A DNA stretch of 64,000 nucleotides from positions 234,286 through 298,285 of the forward strand of contig NW_005198017.1 in NCBI RefSeq assembly GCF_000372725.1, read 5' to 3'. Positions 49,873 to 61,375 of the stretch are shown here, one piece after another. Below the pieces are notes generated by a model. That model was not told the DNA's origin and did not search any database. It saw only the letters and a list, made by a program, of their open reading frames with translations. Source of the DNA: Emiliania huxleyi CCMP1516 (taxonomy: Eukaryota > Haptophyta > Isochrysidales > Noelaerhabdaceae). Position numbers and translations under genes: made by a program. Every line of letters begins with the position of its first letter. Position 1 is the first letter of the stretch.

Positions 49873-52800
49873 ATGGTCCCACAGAACGACAGGAACCACC
49901 CGTTCATGGCGTCGTGCTCGACGCCGCAGCCATACGCCGGGCCCTTCATGTACCCGACGGCCGGAACGCCTGGCGCCGGCTGCGCCGGCTGCTCCGCTGC
50001 AGGCGCACGCTCGCCGCCACGAGATGTTCCTGCCCCGGCCCGCCCTGCCACAGCCCCTCCGCGCCGCGCCTCCCGCTCATCTCCGACCCCCCCTATCCCG
50101 CTCATCTCCGACCCCCCCGCCCTCCGTAGGCTATGCCAGCCAGCCGCAGCCCGTCTACCCCATGATGGGGGGCATGCCTTATCCTGGCCGGCACGTCGGA
50201 AGCTACGCTCAGATGCCCTACGCGTCCTGCTCTACAGCGATGCCGATGCAGTCGTCGGCCGCGACGCCGATGCCGACTGCCGCGATGCCCCTCTACACCG
50301 AGGCCGTGCCGCTGCGCGGCGCCGGCGCCAGCGGCTCCGCCGGCATGAGTGCGGGCATGCCTGTCGGCCAGTACGCTGTCCAGATGCAGCACCAGATGCC
50401 GTACGCAATGGACGCCTCGCAAATGGGCTACGCCGGCATGGCGTCGATGCCGCCGGGGCTGGCTGCGTACCCCGCCCAGCCGATGATGCCCGGGTACGCG
50501 ATGCCAGCGGGGTACAGCTCGATGCTGCACAGCGGTGCGCGCGCCCGCAGAGCCACATTTCACGCGCGTCTCGAGCCCGCCGCGGCGCGCGCCGACGCGC
50601 CGGCGTCGGGCCGAAGTCCCCGTCCCCTTCTCCGCCCCTCCCGCGCCGCCCCAGCCCCCTCCCGCTCGCTGCCCTCTCCTCCCGCTCCCCCGCCACCCGC
50701 CCAACCGCTCCCCTCTGCCCCACCCCCCCACCCCACCGGCCGTGCCGGCCGCACCTCCTGACTGGCTCCGCCGCCACCCCCTTCCCGCAGCCGCCGGCTA
50801 CGGACAGCTCGCTTCTCAACGCCTGCTGCCCGCGCAGCCGATGCCGCGGCCTCGCCACCCACCCGAGGCGGCGTGGCCTGCCGCCTGCCCGCCTCTCTCG
50901 GCGGCCGGCAAGGAGAAGCCGATCGCCACGCCGCGCAAAGACCGCTCGCTGGCGACGCTCGCGCAGGAGCTGGTGCGGATGTACGGCCACGTGGGCGGCG
51001 AGATCGACATCGACGAGGCGCAGTCCGTCTTCTCCTCAAAGTGGAAGAAGCGGCGGCTGTACGACGTGATCTGCGTCTGCCAGTGCCTGCGCGTCGTCGA
51101 GCGGTGCGGGCGGGCGCGCTTCATCTGGCGCGGCGCGGGGGCGAAGCAGGTGCAGCGCGCGGTCACCGACGTGCTGCTGCGGCACAAGGCCGGCTGCCAC
51201 CACCCGCTGCTGCAGCGCGAGCGCCGGCTCGGCCAGCCTCCCGCCCTCGCCACCAACCCGGACGAGCCTCCGGTCCCCGTCACGGGGCTCGCCTACCTCT
51301 GCCAGCAGTTCATGCTGCTGATGCGCGAGCGCGAGCGGACGGGCGACCCGGCGCCCATCCGCTTCGACGACGCGACCCAGCTGCTCTGCGAGCGCGTCGG
51401 CTCGACCGACTCCAAGACGGTCCTCCGCCGCATCTACGACGTGGTCAACGTGCTGCAGGCCCTCGGCCTGGCCCGCCGGCCGGAGATCGCGCGGCGCGGC
51501 ATCCAGTGGACGGGGCCGTCGCTCGACGTGCCGGAGCCCAAGTACACGCCAGACACCGTCCTCCCGCCCTGGCCGGGCGTCGCCATCTCGCGCCGCAACA
51601 AGGGCGACGGGCCGACGCGCTCCAAGCCGCCGGCGGGCGAGGCGCTCACGTGCGGCCGCCTGCTGCTCTCGTGCCACGAGATCGAGCTGAACGCGGGCTG
51701 GCAGCCGCCGCTCGTCTTCACCGCGATCTGGTCGCTGCAGCGCGCCATCGTGCGCCTCGAGGACGCCGTCACGCACTCTTTCGAGGTGCAGCCCAAGATG
51801 GAGGAGGTTCGCGTGCGAATCGAGGTGCTGCGCGGCACGCTCGTCATCGGGAGCGAGGCGGACGAGAGCGCCGTCAAGAAGCAGATGGCGGCGCTGGAGG
51901 GGAAGCTGAGCGACGCGCGCGGCGTCGACTCGCTGCAAGACGTGCTCGGCGAGCTGAGCAGGCTGCTGAAGGCCAACATGCCTTCCAACACCTCGAGCAA
52001 GCGCTCCGCACGCTTCACGGCAAACGCGCAGGGCGGCGAGATGGGGCTCTCGCCCGACCACGCCCTGCCGATGTTGACGCGCAAGTTCGGCGCGTACAAA
52101 GTCGTCAAGGCGGTGAAGCGGCTCGCGACGCTGCCGGGCACCCGCTCGCTCGCCGAGGCTGATGAGCTCGTCGCCGAGCTCGACGCGGAGGAGGAGGAGG
52201 AGGCGGAGGGCCACGACAGCGGCGCCGCCCGCCCGACAAAGATTGCGCGGCTCGACTCGCACGACGACGCCGCCGCCGCCGCCGCTGCCGATGACTCGAC
52301 CACGTGCAGCGGCGCGCTCTCGCTCCTGGGCTTCGCCGCCTTGTCGGCCTCGTCGGCTTCGAGCGCGCCGCGCCACCCGATGGCGGCTCCCGGCGCGGCT
52401 CCGGCAGCATCAGGGGACTCCGCGCCGAGGGCCACGTCTGTCCACCGCCAAGGCAGCGCTTTGCACAACCTGCTCGCGCTTGGGTCGACGCAGGCACCCG
52501 TGGCGATGGATCTGACCGTGGAGGAGCCGCCGCCGCCGCCGCCGGCGGCGGCGGAGGCGGCGGCAGCATCCGCTCGGATGCGAATGGCGCCGGAGGCGAT
52601 TCTGCCGCCTACTGCGCCTGTGGAGCTGGTACAGCCGATGGCGCCGCAGCCGATGGCGTTGGAGCCGATGGCGATGGAGCCAGTGGCGTCGGCGGCGCCA
52701 GAGCCGGCGGCGCCAGAGCCGGCGGCGGAGCCGGTGGCGCCCGAGCTCGTGGCACCGGAGCCGTCAGCCGCGCCGGCGGAGGACCGGGCTGCGGCGGCCC

Positions 52801-54053
52801 ACTCCGCTGCTGCTGCCACGGCCGCTCCTGGCGGCGAGGCGGACAGCGGCGAGCCGGCGGGCGGTGGCGCGACGGAGGAGGGCGAGGAGGCGGCTCGAGG
52901 CGGCGACGCGATCCCCCCGCAGCGGAACCCTGAGCCGGTCTCCCACTGGCCGGCGTGGACGAGCCCTTCCCATCGCGTCGTGGACGTCACAGGCGAGGCA
53001 CCCACGCTGGCCGCAGCGAAGCTGCCGCCGGTGGTAGTGCCGGCGGACCCCACGCCCGGCGCGGCGCAGCTGCGGGAGGAGGGAGAGGCGCCTCCGGCGG
53101 TGGGGCTGGCGCCGGTCGTGCCATCTCCGCACAAGAGCGTCGTCAAGATCGAAGCGGCGCGGCTGACGCCGCAGTCGTCGCCGCTGCTGTCCGCCGAGCC
53201 CATGCCGCCGCCGCCACCGCCCACGCCCGCGCCCGCGGCGCCTTTGCGACCACTGCCGACCTCCTCTTTCTCGGCGGTGACGGCCGCCGCGCCCGCCGCG
53301 CCATCCGCGCCCGCCGCGCCGCCCGCTGCGGTCTCGGTACAGCCTTCGCTTGCGGAGGGTGCTGCTGGTGCCGCTGAGGCGCCCTCAACGTTCCCAAAGT
53401 CGGTCAAGATGTCGGACTTGCTCGCCGTCTTCACCGAGAAGTTCGAGGCGGCGAATCGCACGTCCGAGGCGGAGCGGATGAAGCAGGTGCACCAAAACTA
53501 CCGGAGCGGTTCCATCACGTACCGCGACGCGATGGCGGAGCTGACTCAGCTGGTCGGTCGGCCGGCGGTGGTGCAGGCGGCGAAGGCGATGATCTCGCAG
53601 GCGCAGCACGCGTGCACTTCTGCCGTTCCCGGAGGGGCAGGCATGCACTACCCGCACATGCAGGTGGCGTCGCAGCAGCAGATGTACTACCCGTCGCAGC
53701 AGCAGCAGCAGCAGATGTATTATCAGCAGCAGATGTACTACCAGCAGCAGATGTACTACCAGCAGCAGCAGCAGCAGCACCTGGCAGCCCTGCAGCAGCA
53801 ACAACAGCAGCAACAACAGCAGCAACAACAGCAGCAACAACAGCAACTCCAGCAGCAGCAGCAGCAGCAACGACAGCGACAGCAGCCGCCACAACAGCTG
53901 CAACCGCCGCCGATGCCGCAGCTGGTGTCACCCCTACATGCGCCGTCGTCGCAGCTGCCCAAGGAGCAGCCGCCACACCTGCAACTGCCACAATTGTCGC
54001 CGCAGCTTCAGCCGCAGCAGGCACAAGAGACGCCTCCCTCGTTCCCCTCCTGA
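49873..54053 (+). CDS. Atypical E2F-like transcription factor with two winged-helix domains
   Basis: Exons 49873-50002, 50130-50534 and 50791-54053 (GC-AG, then GT-AG) join in frame to 1265 residues. The first winged helix (about 50934-51135) contains KKRRLYDVICVCQCLRVVER. The second (about 51281-51515) contains VLRRIYDVVNVLQALGLARR. Two tandem DNA-binding domains are the mark of atypical E2Fs (E2F7/8, DEL), which repress cell-cycle genes without a DP partner. The N-terminal exons are Met/Ala/Pro/Tyr-rich. A helical region follows the second domain; then come long Ala/Pro/Glu runs, a conserved-looking block (KMSDLLAVFTEKFEAANRTS) and a C-terminal poly-Gln region (53660-53930) made of CAG/CAA. 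Confidence 0.85.
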
Positions 54054-54305
54054 ACGATTCGAGCGCGCGTCCGCGGTGTCTGAGACTGACACTGAGTGTT
54101 GTGGGCTCAGCAGTTGTAGAGATTCTTCTTTTCCATGGATAAAATTAAAAAACGTAAAGCCACATGTCCACATTCGACCACAGTGATCAATGACAATGGG
54201 TCTGGAAGTCTCTGCCCCCTCTCGCTCCGGCGCCGCGGGCCGCGCGGGCCACACAATGTGTAATAAAATATAAAGGTGGTACGACGTATCTCTAAAGGGC
54301 GGGGA

Positions 54306-54366
54306 CCTGTTCCTTTTTACCCATCTCACAGTAGAGAGGTGTCCGTTTTTATTTATTTATTTATTC
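54306..54366 (+). mobile_element. Retroelement 3'-tail fragment
   Basis: CCTTTTTACCCATCTCACAG, then AGAGAGGTGTCCGTTTTTAT and an ATTT repeat, matching the minus strand of the 47341-47739 insertion. Only about 60 bp of the element remain. It sits between the convergent 3' ends of the E2F and GH5 genes. Confidence 0.7.
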
Positions 54367-54386
54367 TCTACTAAAGACTGCCTTGG

Positions 54387-56921
54387 TCAAAAGCCTGGGA
54401 GGAGTCCCTGCTCCAAGACGTACTTGAGGTCCCACTGCGACAGCGCGTCGACGTCATCCACATCCGGGTGATACCACGTCCAGAAGAAGGCCGCAGCACT
54501 GCGGTCTCCACGGAAGATTCCCGCCACCTGACGGCGGCCAAAGCCAGAGTACATCGCCGCCCGTCCCTCGCGGCTCAACTCGTCAAAGTCCCGTCCGCCG
54601 CGCCCGTACCAGTCGCCAACGCAGTTGGAGAACTCGCCCACGAGCGTTGGCCGGAAGGTGAGGGAGATGGCGGCGGTGTACAGCTCGACCAGCGGGCCCG
54701 TGGAGAACCAAAGCGGCATCCAAGCGGCATAGTGGAAGCATGTGTATACGTGGAAATCGTAGAGGACGTTGGGGAAGCGCCTCGCGGGCAGGTTCCAGTC
54801 GAAGCTCCCCCAGGCATGCGTGAAGATGCTCTGCGCTCGGTAGAGGTTGATGACGACGGCCACGTCGGCGCCCATGTGCCGCCGCACCGCCTTCGCCCCG
54901 CGCTGGTAGAAGTCGAGCGCTCGGGCGGCGTCGAGTAGCGGCTCGTTCAGCAGCTCGACGGCGATGATGCACGAGCGGTTGGCAAACCTCTCGGCGACAG
55001 TCTCGATCGCCGCGAGCGAGCCCTCCGCGTCCCAGTCCTCCGGCCGCCAGTCGTGGGAGAGGCGGCCGCTCTGCTGCTCTCCGCTCTGCGAGCCCGGCGC
55101 GGCATGCAGGTCGAGCATCACGGTCAGGTTTGCCTCTTCGGCCCAGTCGAGGACGTCGTCGAGGTAGCCGAGCCCGCGGCCGCGGAGATAGGGATACGCT
55201 TGCTCCTCGCTCGCCACCGTTAACCAGTAGCCAAAGGGCACGCGAACAGACTCGACGCCTCGCGCGGCGATGTCGAGGAGGGTCTCGCGAGTGAACCACT
55301 TGTCGCGGTGCTCGAGGATGGCGGCCGTGGCGTTGTCGTTCTGGCGCGCAAGCGAGGTTTGGTAATAGTCGGGCTCTTCCGATTCGCTCGAGTTTGGGTG
55401 AAATATGAAGCCGTCACCCTGCCACTTGTAATTGAGCCAGCGCTCGCCAACCAGCCAGCCGCCAAGATTGACGCCGCGAAGCTGCGGGTGACGCTCCGCC
55501 CACCTCGCCGCCGCCGGGTCGTGCGTGGAGACCCACATGGCGAGCAGAAACAGAGCAACGCCGTAGGTGCTGAAGGCAAGCGCGGCCCGCGCCCCTTGAC
55601 CGCATCGCTGCAGCAGCCGGCGGGAACGGCGGCGCTGCGGCGCCTCCTCAGCCTTCACCGCACCGCCGCGCCTCGACGACGCATCGCAAACTGCGGCGAC
55701 CGTCACGGGATACCACCACGCGAGCGCTGCCTCTGTGAGTAGCGCGGCCCCCAGCAGGGCATATAGTGCGATACTGCCTCCCGCACTGTCCCATGTCCCC
55801 GCGACGACCTCTGCGGCCATACCGCACGCCACCATGAGGGCGACGAGGCTGCGTCGCCGAGCCGCCTCGCAAAAGGAGGCGGGGCGGAGGGCAAAGGCGG
55901 CTGGATCCGCAACCGCGCCGAGCAATGAGGGCGGCATGATGACCACGGACCACAGCACTGCACGCCCGAGAAAGGCGCGAGGGCTGGAGCAGCTTGGCAG
56001 CGCGGCGATGGAGAGTGCCCTCGCCGAGTCGACGGTGTGCGCTAGCCAAAGCCCGAGAGGGACCGCGGCGATGCCAGCACCCGGACGGGCGAGGAGAATA
56101 CCAACCAGGATCGACACCACACCAAGGACGCTTGGCGCCACGGAGAGGAGACTCGCCCGCAGAAAAGAGCAGCGCCGGCCGTGATACGGCACAGCCTTTG
56201 CGTCGTTGGAGCGCCGCCACCTCACCGGAGAAAGGGCAAGGAGAATGGCCGGCAGGATCCACCGGCCGCTGCCCCGCGCGAGACTTAGCACTGCCGCAGC
56301 TGCGCCAGCGGCGATGGTGGCCTGCATGGTCGCGCGGACCGGCTTCGGAGAGCTGGTCGGGTAGCCGCGGCAAACGTTAGATTGGGTAGCCGCGGCAAAA
56401 GCGACGGACAGGAGCGATGCGACCACGGAGACGACCAGCATGGCAGTTAAAGCCGGCGAGGTGGCTGTTCGTCCCGCAGCCGCCTCAAATACCACGGAGA
56501 GGGACGCGATGAGGACGGCCACTGCGGCAGCACCGGAGGTAGTCGCGAGGTCCGAAAGAAGGAGCCGATGTCTGGGAGCGACAACGGCTAGATGCCCTCC
56601 GATCAGGACCGTCAGTGCAACCACCAGCGCTTCTCGACCGGGAAAGGCCGCTCCGACCCGTATTGCCATCGCAGCCCAGGAGAGAGCCAGAACGGCGGCG
56701 AGGAGGGCCACGAGGTCGGCGTGGCCACCGCCGCATCCAAGGTGAACGGCGAGCGCGACACCCAGTGGAAAGCTCACTACTGCACCGACGAGGTGTATCA
56801 TAGCGCCTTCACGGGGTGAGGCTGCTGTACAGGCATCGACGACAGCGGTGTTGACCGTGAGTACAGCCGGAATGCTGTAGAGATCGATGGAGTTGACGGT
56901 CGTCGACTCGATATCGGCCAT
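54387..56921 (-). CDS. Polytopic membrane protein with C-terminal GH5 exo-beta-glucanase domain
   Basis: A single exon of 844 residues. The first ~480 residues contain about ten hydrophobic segments (for example LVALLAAVLALSWAAMAI and IALYALLGAALLTEAALAWW). The GH5 domain begins at about residue 483 (GVNLGGWLVGERW) and has acid/base Glu660 in ELLNEPLLD and nucleophile Glu763 in TLVGEFSNC, with the aromatic WYHPDVDD late in the barrel. The closest known relatives are exo-1,3-beta-glucanases of yeast Exg type. The last predicted helix lies just before the domain, placing the enzyme in the lumen or outside the cell, acting on beta-glucan. A membrane region this large fused to GH5 is uncommon. 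Confidence 0.85.
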   Translation of the reverse strand: MADIESTTVNSIDLYSIPAVLTVNTAVVDACTAASPREGAMIHLVGAVVSFPLGVALAVHLGCGGGHADLVALLAAVLALSWAAMAIRVGAAFPGREALVVALTVLIGGHLAVVAPRHRLLLSDLATTSGAAAVAVLIASLSVVFEAAAGRTATSPALTAMLVVSVVASLLSVAFAAATQSNVCRGYPTSSPKPVRATMQATIAAGAAAAVLSLARGSGRWILPAILLALSPVRWRRSNDAKAVPYHGRRCSFLRASLLSVAPSVLGVVSILVGILLARPGAGIAAVPLGLWLAHTVDSARALSIAALPSCSSPRAFLGRAVLWSVVIMPPSLLGAVADPAAFALRPASFCEAARRRSLVALMVACGMAAEVVAGTWDSAGGSIALYALLGAALLTEAALAWWYPVTVAAVCDASSRRGGAVKAEEAPQRRRSRRLLQRCGQGARAALAFSTYGVALFLLAMWVSTHDPAAARWAERHPQLRGVNLGGWLVGERWLNYKWQGDGFIFHPNSSESEEPDYYQTSLARQNDNATAAILEHRDKWFTRETLLDIAARGVESVRVPFGYWLTVASEEQAYPYLRGRGLGYLDDVLDWAEEANLTVMLDLHAAPGSQSGEQQSGRLSHDWRPEDWDAEGSLAAIETVAERFANRSCIIAVELLNEPLLDAARALDFYQRGAKAVRRHMGADVAVVINLYRAQSIFTHAWGSFDWNLPARRFPNVLYDFHVYTCFHYAAWMPLWFSTGPLVELYTAAISLTFRPTLVGEFSNCVGDWYGRGGRDFDELSREGRAAMYSGFGRRQVAGIFRGDRSAAAFFWTWYHPDVDDVDALSQWDLKYVLEQGLLPGF

Positions 56922-57919
56922 GCTACGTACAAGGGAGACGCCCTGGCTGGGGCTGCAGCTTCAGCTGTCACTTGTAGTGAGCGTCGGGCTGGTGGTTCGA
57001 CACCGAGTTTGAAAGATCTGTTTCTCTACGTCTCTCTTCACAGGAAAATCCTGTGAAGAAAAGCGGAGAAAAAAACAGAAACCTTTTCTGCCTCGGCCTT
57101 AGCCGTCGGTACTCCGAAAGCGTGCTATCCAAGTAGCACGCAGCCGGGTCCCGAAGGTGTCCCATCCCAAATTCGTGCTGTCGACAGACCAGATTCGTGG
57201 TCCCTTGGTCGACTACACCCGCCTTTGGACGGTAGCCCGACACAATACATTTGTCTGTCTTTTTGGATTTTTTGGTTCGTCTGGGTAAGGGTTTTGCAAG
57301 AAACCTCCTCACCACTGCGAACACTGTCTTGCTCGTAGGAGCCGTTCGTCCTTTGTCCGAGCAAACGCGCGTCCGATCACCCCGTTGAGCACGTGTGCAG
57401 GGTATCCGAGCGCCATGAACTCCCTGAGTTTGCTCGTCACGCTGAGCGCGAACCCTTCGTCATCGCTCGCCATAGCACTCACCTTGAGCAGGCATCCAAC
57501 GACTATTCCCTCTTTCATCTTCGCGCATGTGAAGCTATCCCAGCGATGGTAGCGCCACACCCGAGGCTCTCTCTCGCAGCCCTCATTGACGTTCTTGAGT
57601 CTCGTCCGGAAACCTCCGTTCGCGTCGAGCTCGAGAGCCGTCTCTAAAAAATGAGCTGGTTTTTTTGCGCTTTCGTCTTTTGAGTTTTGAAGTCTTTTTG
57701 TTTTTCCAGCAGGACAAAATCGGCAGCCTTCCTGGGCCTCACCGATTCTCGCTGCAACCTTCATGCCACCTCGCAGTCGTCCCGCGCAAGGACGGTTCTT
57801 CTGACCCCCACTCCGAGTGCCTTGAAAAAAGAAATTAAATCAACCCAAAGGAGGGGTTGAGGACGGCCTTGAAGGGAAGGATTTGAGCGCTCTGTGAAGT
57901 TATTTTTAGCGAGGTTCAC
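56922..57919 (-). pseudogene. Reverse-transcriptase-like remnant (degenerate retroelement)
   Basis: On the minus strand, 57764-57309 reads WDSFTCAKMKEGIVVGCLLK, then LREFMALGYPAHVLNGVIGR, then FARTKDERLL. This is the spacing seen after the polymerase domain of Penelope-like and related reverse transcriptases. A frame break follows near 57310 and the continuation (VVRRFLAKPLPRRTKKS, CIVSGYRPKAGV) is in another frame to about 56968. No catalytic Asp motif survives in the window. I call it a decayed element; the family assignment is weak. Confidence 0.35.
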
Positions 57920-59309
57920 CGCTTGGTACTGTCGTGGACTAAAGTCTGGGCAGGTTGTGAGGGACACGATGCCGGCGTGAACACGCCGATCTGACAAAAT
58001 CCCGAGTGCCTACCGCACGCGCCGCGTCGTGGCGCGTGCGGTAGGCTTTGTTTGAAGTCAAAAGTCGAATCAGAGCGCCGTCGGCGCTGTCCCTCGTTTT
58101 CCTCCCACGGACCGCCCGTCCGGCACCGCTCCGGGACGCACGCCGGCGAAGCACCGTCAAGCTGCTGTACGGCCCCGGCATCGCCTCCCCTGGCTTAGCT
58201 AGAGTGAGAGATATTGTGCACATGGTCTGTCTCTACAATAGCCGTGATGATTTAGTGGGTTGGAAATCGGCCGATTTGCCCAGTGTGGTGCATGCACATG
58301 ACATGCACATCACAACATATGCGCATGGACATGTCAGCAGAGTCCTCCTACGGGATTGTGCATGTGCATGTGCACCCTCCCCTCTCCCTTTTCTTTCTCC
58401 CATTAAGAAAACAGGATCTCGCGGCACGCCGCCGTTTCTAAGCCTTTCCAGACACCCCACCCACCCCACGCCGTAGTTTCTTAGCTTCGGCCGGCACCCC
58501 AGGCTGCGGGCCCAGGTGAGACGGGATCTAGGAATTTTTAGGTAAAATGACAATAAGGAAGCGCTGGACCGATGCGCCAGTCAGCAGTCTGCCACCCACC
58601 TGGGAAGACAGGAAGACGCACACACCTCCATCCACACCGCCCAGAACACCGCAGACTCGGGCAAAATGACAAGTGCGCGCGCCGCTTGGCCTTTCCAAGG
58701 GTTTCCGGCAACCCAGAGGGAAACCAGAGGGTCCCCAGCACTTTGCGTTTCCGGAAGTTTCCAGGGAAACCAGAGGGTGTTTGGTGCTCCATTCTGTTTC
58801 TCTCGAGTTTCCCTCGGGAAACTCGCGAGTTTCCCTGAGTCTGAGAGCTGTTCTGGGGCAAAATCTGAGGCAAAATTGAGGAAATCGGCACGATACCCAG
58901 GTATTTTCCAGGTATACCCGGGGTTTGTCAGGTATCGATCCTGTCCGCCCGAGCGTGACTCGCAACTCCACGATTTGCCGTCCACGGACAAAGCGGCTCC
59001 CCACCAAAGTTGAATCGTCTCCTCAGATACATACATACTCACTGACACTTCACCTCCCAGAGCTCGTCCTGGTCCGCCACGGCCATCCTCGGCCTCCGGG
59101 GGGGCCCCGGCCGCGGCGCGGTGCGGCGGCGTCACAAATCCGACCACAGAGCACCGGGACGCGGTCGGGCGATCTGAGGCCCAACTAGGCGTATGCATTG
59201 CCCATCCAGGGCTACCACCTGGACCTATCAACAGGCGCCTGCGGCGCCGTGCTCAGGAGCTGCTCCAACCTGTTCACACAAACCTGTTCACACTTCCGTC
59301 CGGCACAGC
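57920..59309 (+). repeat. Dispersed hairpin-bearing repeat, copy 2, split by ~790 bp
   Basis: 57920-58250 and 59037-59309 match 2850-3165 and about 3180-3450 respectively. Between them (58250-59036) is unrelated sequence with CCTCTGGTTTCC-type short motifs, palindromic GGGAAACTCGCGAGTTTCCC at 58817-58836 and no supported gene. The right block ends where the phosphatase gene begins, as copy 1 ends just before the beta-lactamase-fold gene. Confidence 0.8.
58008..58046. other. Perfect 16-bp hairpin in repeat copy 2
   Basis: Left arm 58008-58023 pairs with 58031-58046 around a 7-nt loop. The GCACGC/GCGTGC core is shared with copy 1; the outer stem is entirely different in sequence but still perfectly paired. 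Confidence 0.85.
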
Positions 59310-60713
59310 ATGTACATGGAGTCGGCCTCGACGGAGTACAGCTTGTACACCGCTCCCACCGCCCGGCCCTTCTCTTGGCGACCACCGGCGTTGCTGCTTG
59401 TGAGTGCAGCCACTCTCCTCCTTGGATCTCACGCGTTTCCGCGCCTGGCCGCCCTAAATGCGGTGCCCGCACCATTTGTGTATGACTACTGCCAGGCCCC
59501 GCCGCCGCACATGGGCGGGGCGGACAATCTGCAGCTCGTGCGCATGGCGGTTGTGGCGCGGCACGGCGATCGCTCTCCGCTCGTGAAATATGTCGGCCGG
59601 GATAAATACAATGCGTGGGGAGACTGCGAGCGGTGCAAGAGCTCGGGCCTGTGGGACAGCGCGTGCGGCGGCGGCGGCGCGTGCTACGTTGGGCAGCTGA
59701 CAGACAAGGGCCAGGATCAGCTGCGCGCCGTCGGGCGAGCCATCCGGAACGCATTTGAAGGGCACGGCACCCACGAGGCCCGCACGAGGCTTGGCAAGCG
59801 CGGCGGCGTCTCGGTCCTCGCAACCCACGTCAACCGGACGCAGGACTCAGCCCGAGCGCTGCTCGAGGGCCTGCTGGGCAGCGCCTCGCGCGCCGCTGAC
59901 GTGTCCATCGAGGTACAGCAGCCGGGCGAGAAGCTGTGGCTGTACCCATCGCGGGGCTGTGACGGCCTCGCCTCGGCGGACGACGCCGCGATGCGGGCGT
60001 GGGGGGTTGCAATATCGTCCGGCTCGCCGCCGGTTGCGCACTGGGCGCTCGGCGAAAAGATGGATGGCGACGGCAGCCTGCCGGCGGCCCAGCTCCTCAA
60101 CCTCAACGACCTCTACCAGACGCGCTGGTGCCACGGAGGCTTCCGCGACGGCTGGCCGTGCGAGGACACGGCGGGGCCTTCGTACGACGGCACTGCGTGC
60201 GACCACTGGGCGCTCACCCACTTCGCCACGGTCGTCGAGACGGTTCAGGACACCACCTGCGCTGCCGGCGGCGGCAGCAGCGCCGAAGACGACCGGCGCG
60301 CGCTGCGGCTGATCGCTGGCCGGCTGCTCCACGAGGTGTCGACCTTCGTGGAGCTCGGCAAGCCGCACGCGGCGGTGCGCTACTTTTCGGGCCACGACTC
60401 GACCCTGGTGCCTCTGCTCTCGGCGCTGGGCCTCTGGGGCGGCAAGGCGGCGGCGCTGTGGCCGCCGTACGCGAGCACGGTCGCGTTCGAGGTATGGGCG
60501 GACGTCGACGGCGCCGAGACGGTGCGTGTGCGCTACAACGGCCTCGAGGTGTTTCCGCCTCTCATGTACGGCGATGGCGAGAAGCAGAGAGAGACGGCGG
60601 GAGAGAAGGGAGGGGGCAGGCTGAGCCCGGCGGAGACGCGGCACGCGCTGCGCGGCTTATCGATGGGCGAACACGAGTGGTTCGATGCGTGCGGAGTGCC
60701 GCACGACAGCTGA
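59310..60713 (+). CDS. Histidine acid phosphatase, signal-anchored
   Basis: A single exon of 467 residues from the ATG at 59310. A hydrophobic segment at about residues 25-43 (PPALLLVSAATLLLGSHAF) directs it to the secretory pathway. The branch-2 histidine phosphatase motif RHGDRSP lies at 84-90 and the partner motif YFSGHDSTLV near the C-terminus; the order matches acid phosphatase/PXYLP1-like enzymes. The substrate may be a phosphorylated sugar or a general phosphomonoester outside the cell. The frame can be extended upstream to 59193 through the dispersed repeat, but the ATG at 59310 sits where gene-specific sequence begins. Confidence 0.85.
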   Translation: MYMESASTEYSLYTAPTARPFSWRPPALLLVSAATLLLGSHAFPRLAALNAVPAPFVYDYCQAPPPHMGGADNLQLVRMAVVARHGDRSPLVKYVGRDKYNAWGDCERCKSSGLWDSACGGGGACYVGQLTDKGQDQLRAVGRAIRNAFEGHGTHEARTRLGKRGGVSVLATHVNRTQDSARALLEGLLGSASRAADVSIEVQQPGEKLWLYPSRGCDGLASADDAAMRAWGVAISSGSPPVAHWALGEKMDGDGSLPAAQLLNLNDLYQTRWCHGGFRDGWPCEDTAGPSYDGTACDHWALTHFATVVETVQDTTCAAGGGSSAEDDRRALRLIAGRLLHEVSTFVELGKPHAAVRYFSGHDSTLVPLLSALGLWGGKAAALWPPYASTVAFEVWADVDGAETVRVRYNGLEVFPPLMYGDGEKQRETAGEKGGGRLSPAETRHALRGLSMGEHEWFDACGVPHDS

Positions 60714-61375
60714 CGCGCCGCCGTCGCGGGACGATGCGTGGCGGCCCGGCGCGTCTCAGAGGGAGGTGTGATGATGATGGCACATCGTTTGACATGTTAA
60801 CATGCAGATGCATTTATCTTTCCGACTCAAAGAGAGTTTCATGGAGGGGAATGTGTTTCAGTGTGAGGCTGAGGGCCGTGGCGCGTGGGTCGCGTGCGCC
60901 CCCCCCCGCCCCGCGCCCGCGGCCGCGCGGGGGCGGGGGCGCCCGCGGCCCGGGTTGCAAAAAACCTCTGCACACTGCACCCCCGAGCACCCGCTGCCGC
61001 TCGCAGAGCGTTGAGTGTGTTTTCATTGCCTTTAAAAACCGAACAGTTTTTTTGACTCAGGACGAGTTTCTGAACTCTTGACGACGCCACATGCACACGT
61101 CTGCGTACATGTATTAAATCGACTAGCGTCTAGCGACACGAGACCGTCGCCGAGAGGCTCTCGTGGCTCGACACGATCGAGGCGTTGAAGCATCCGAGCG
61201 AATAAGGCGGTTCTCCTGCGCAAGTCTCTCTACACGCGGCGTCTTGGCTGCCTCTGTGCGCCGGCCAGCGAGCCTGATCCTCTCGCCTCATCGCATGACA
61301 GGACGTGTCCCCGATGCCGCGGCACTGCCCTGTGCGAGGCCGCCGCCCCCATGCCCCCCCCCCCCCCTCTGCCTG
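60714..61375. other. Intergenic, convergent ends
   Basis: No coding region supported. GC-rich and C-homopolymer tracts occur at about 60899-60955 and 61349-61366. Confidence 0.5.
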
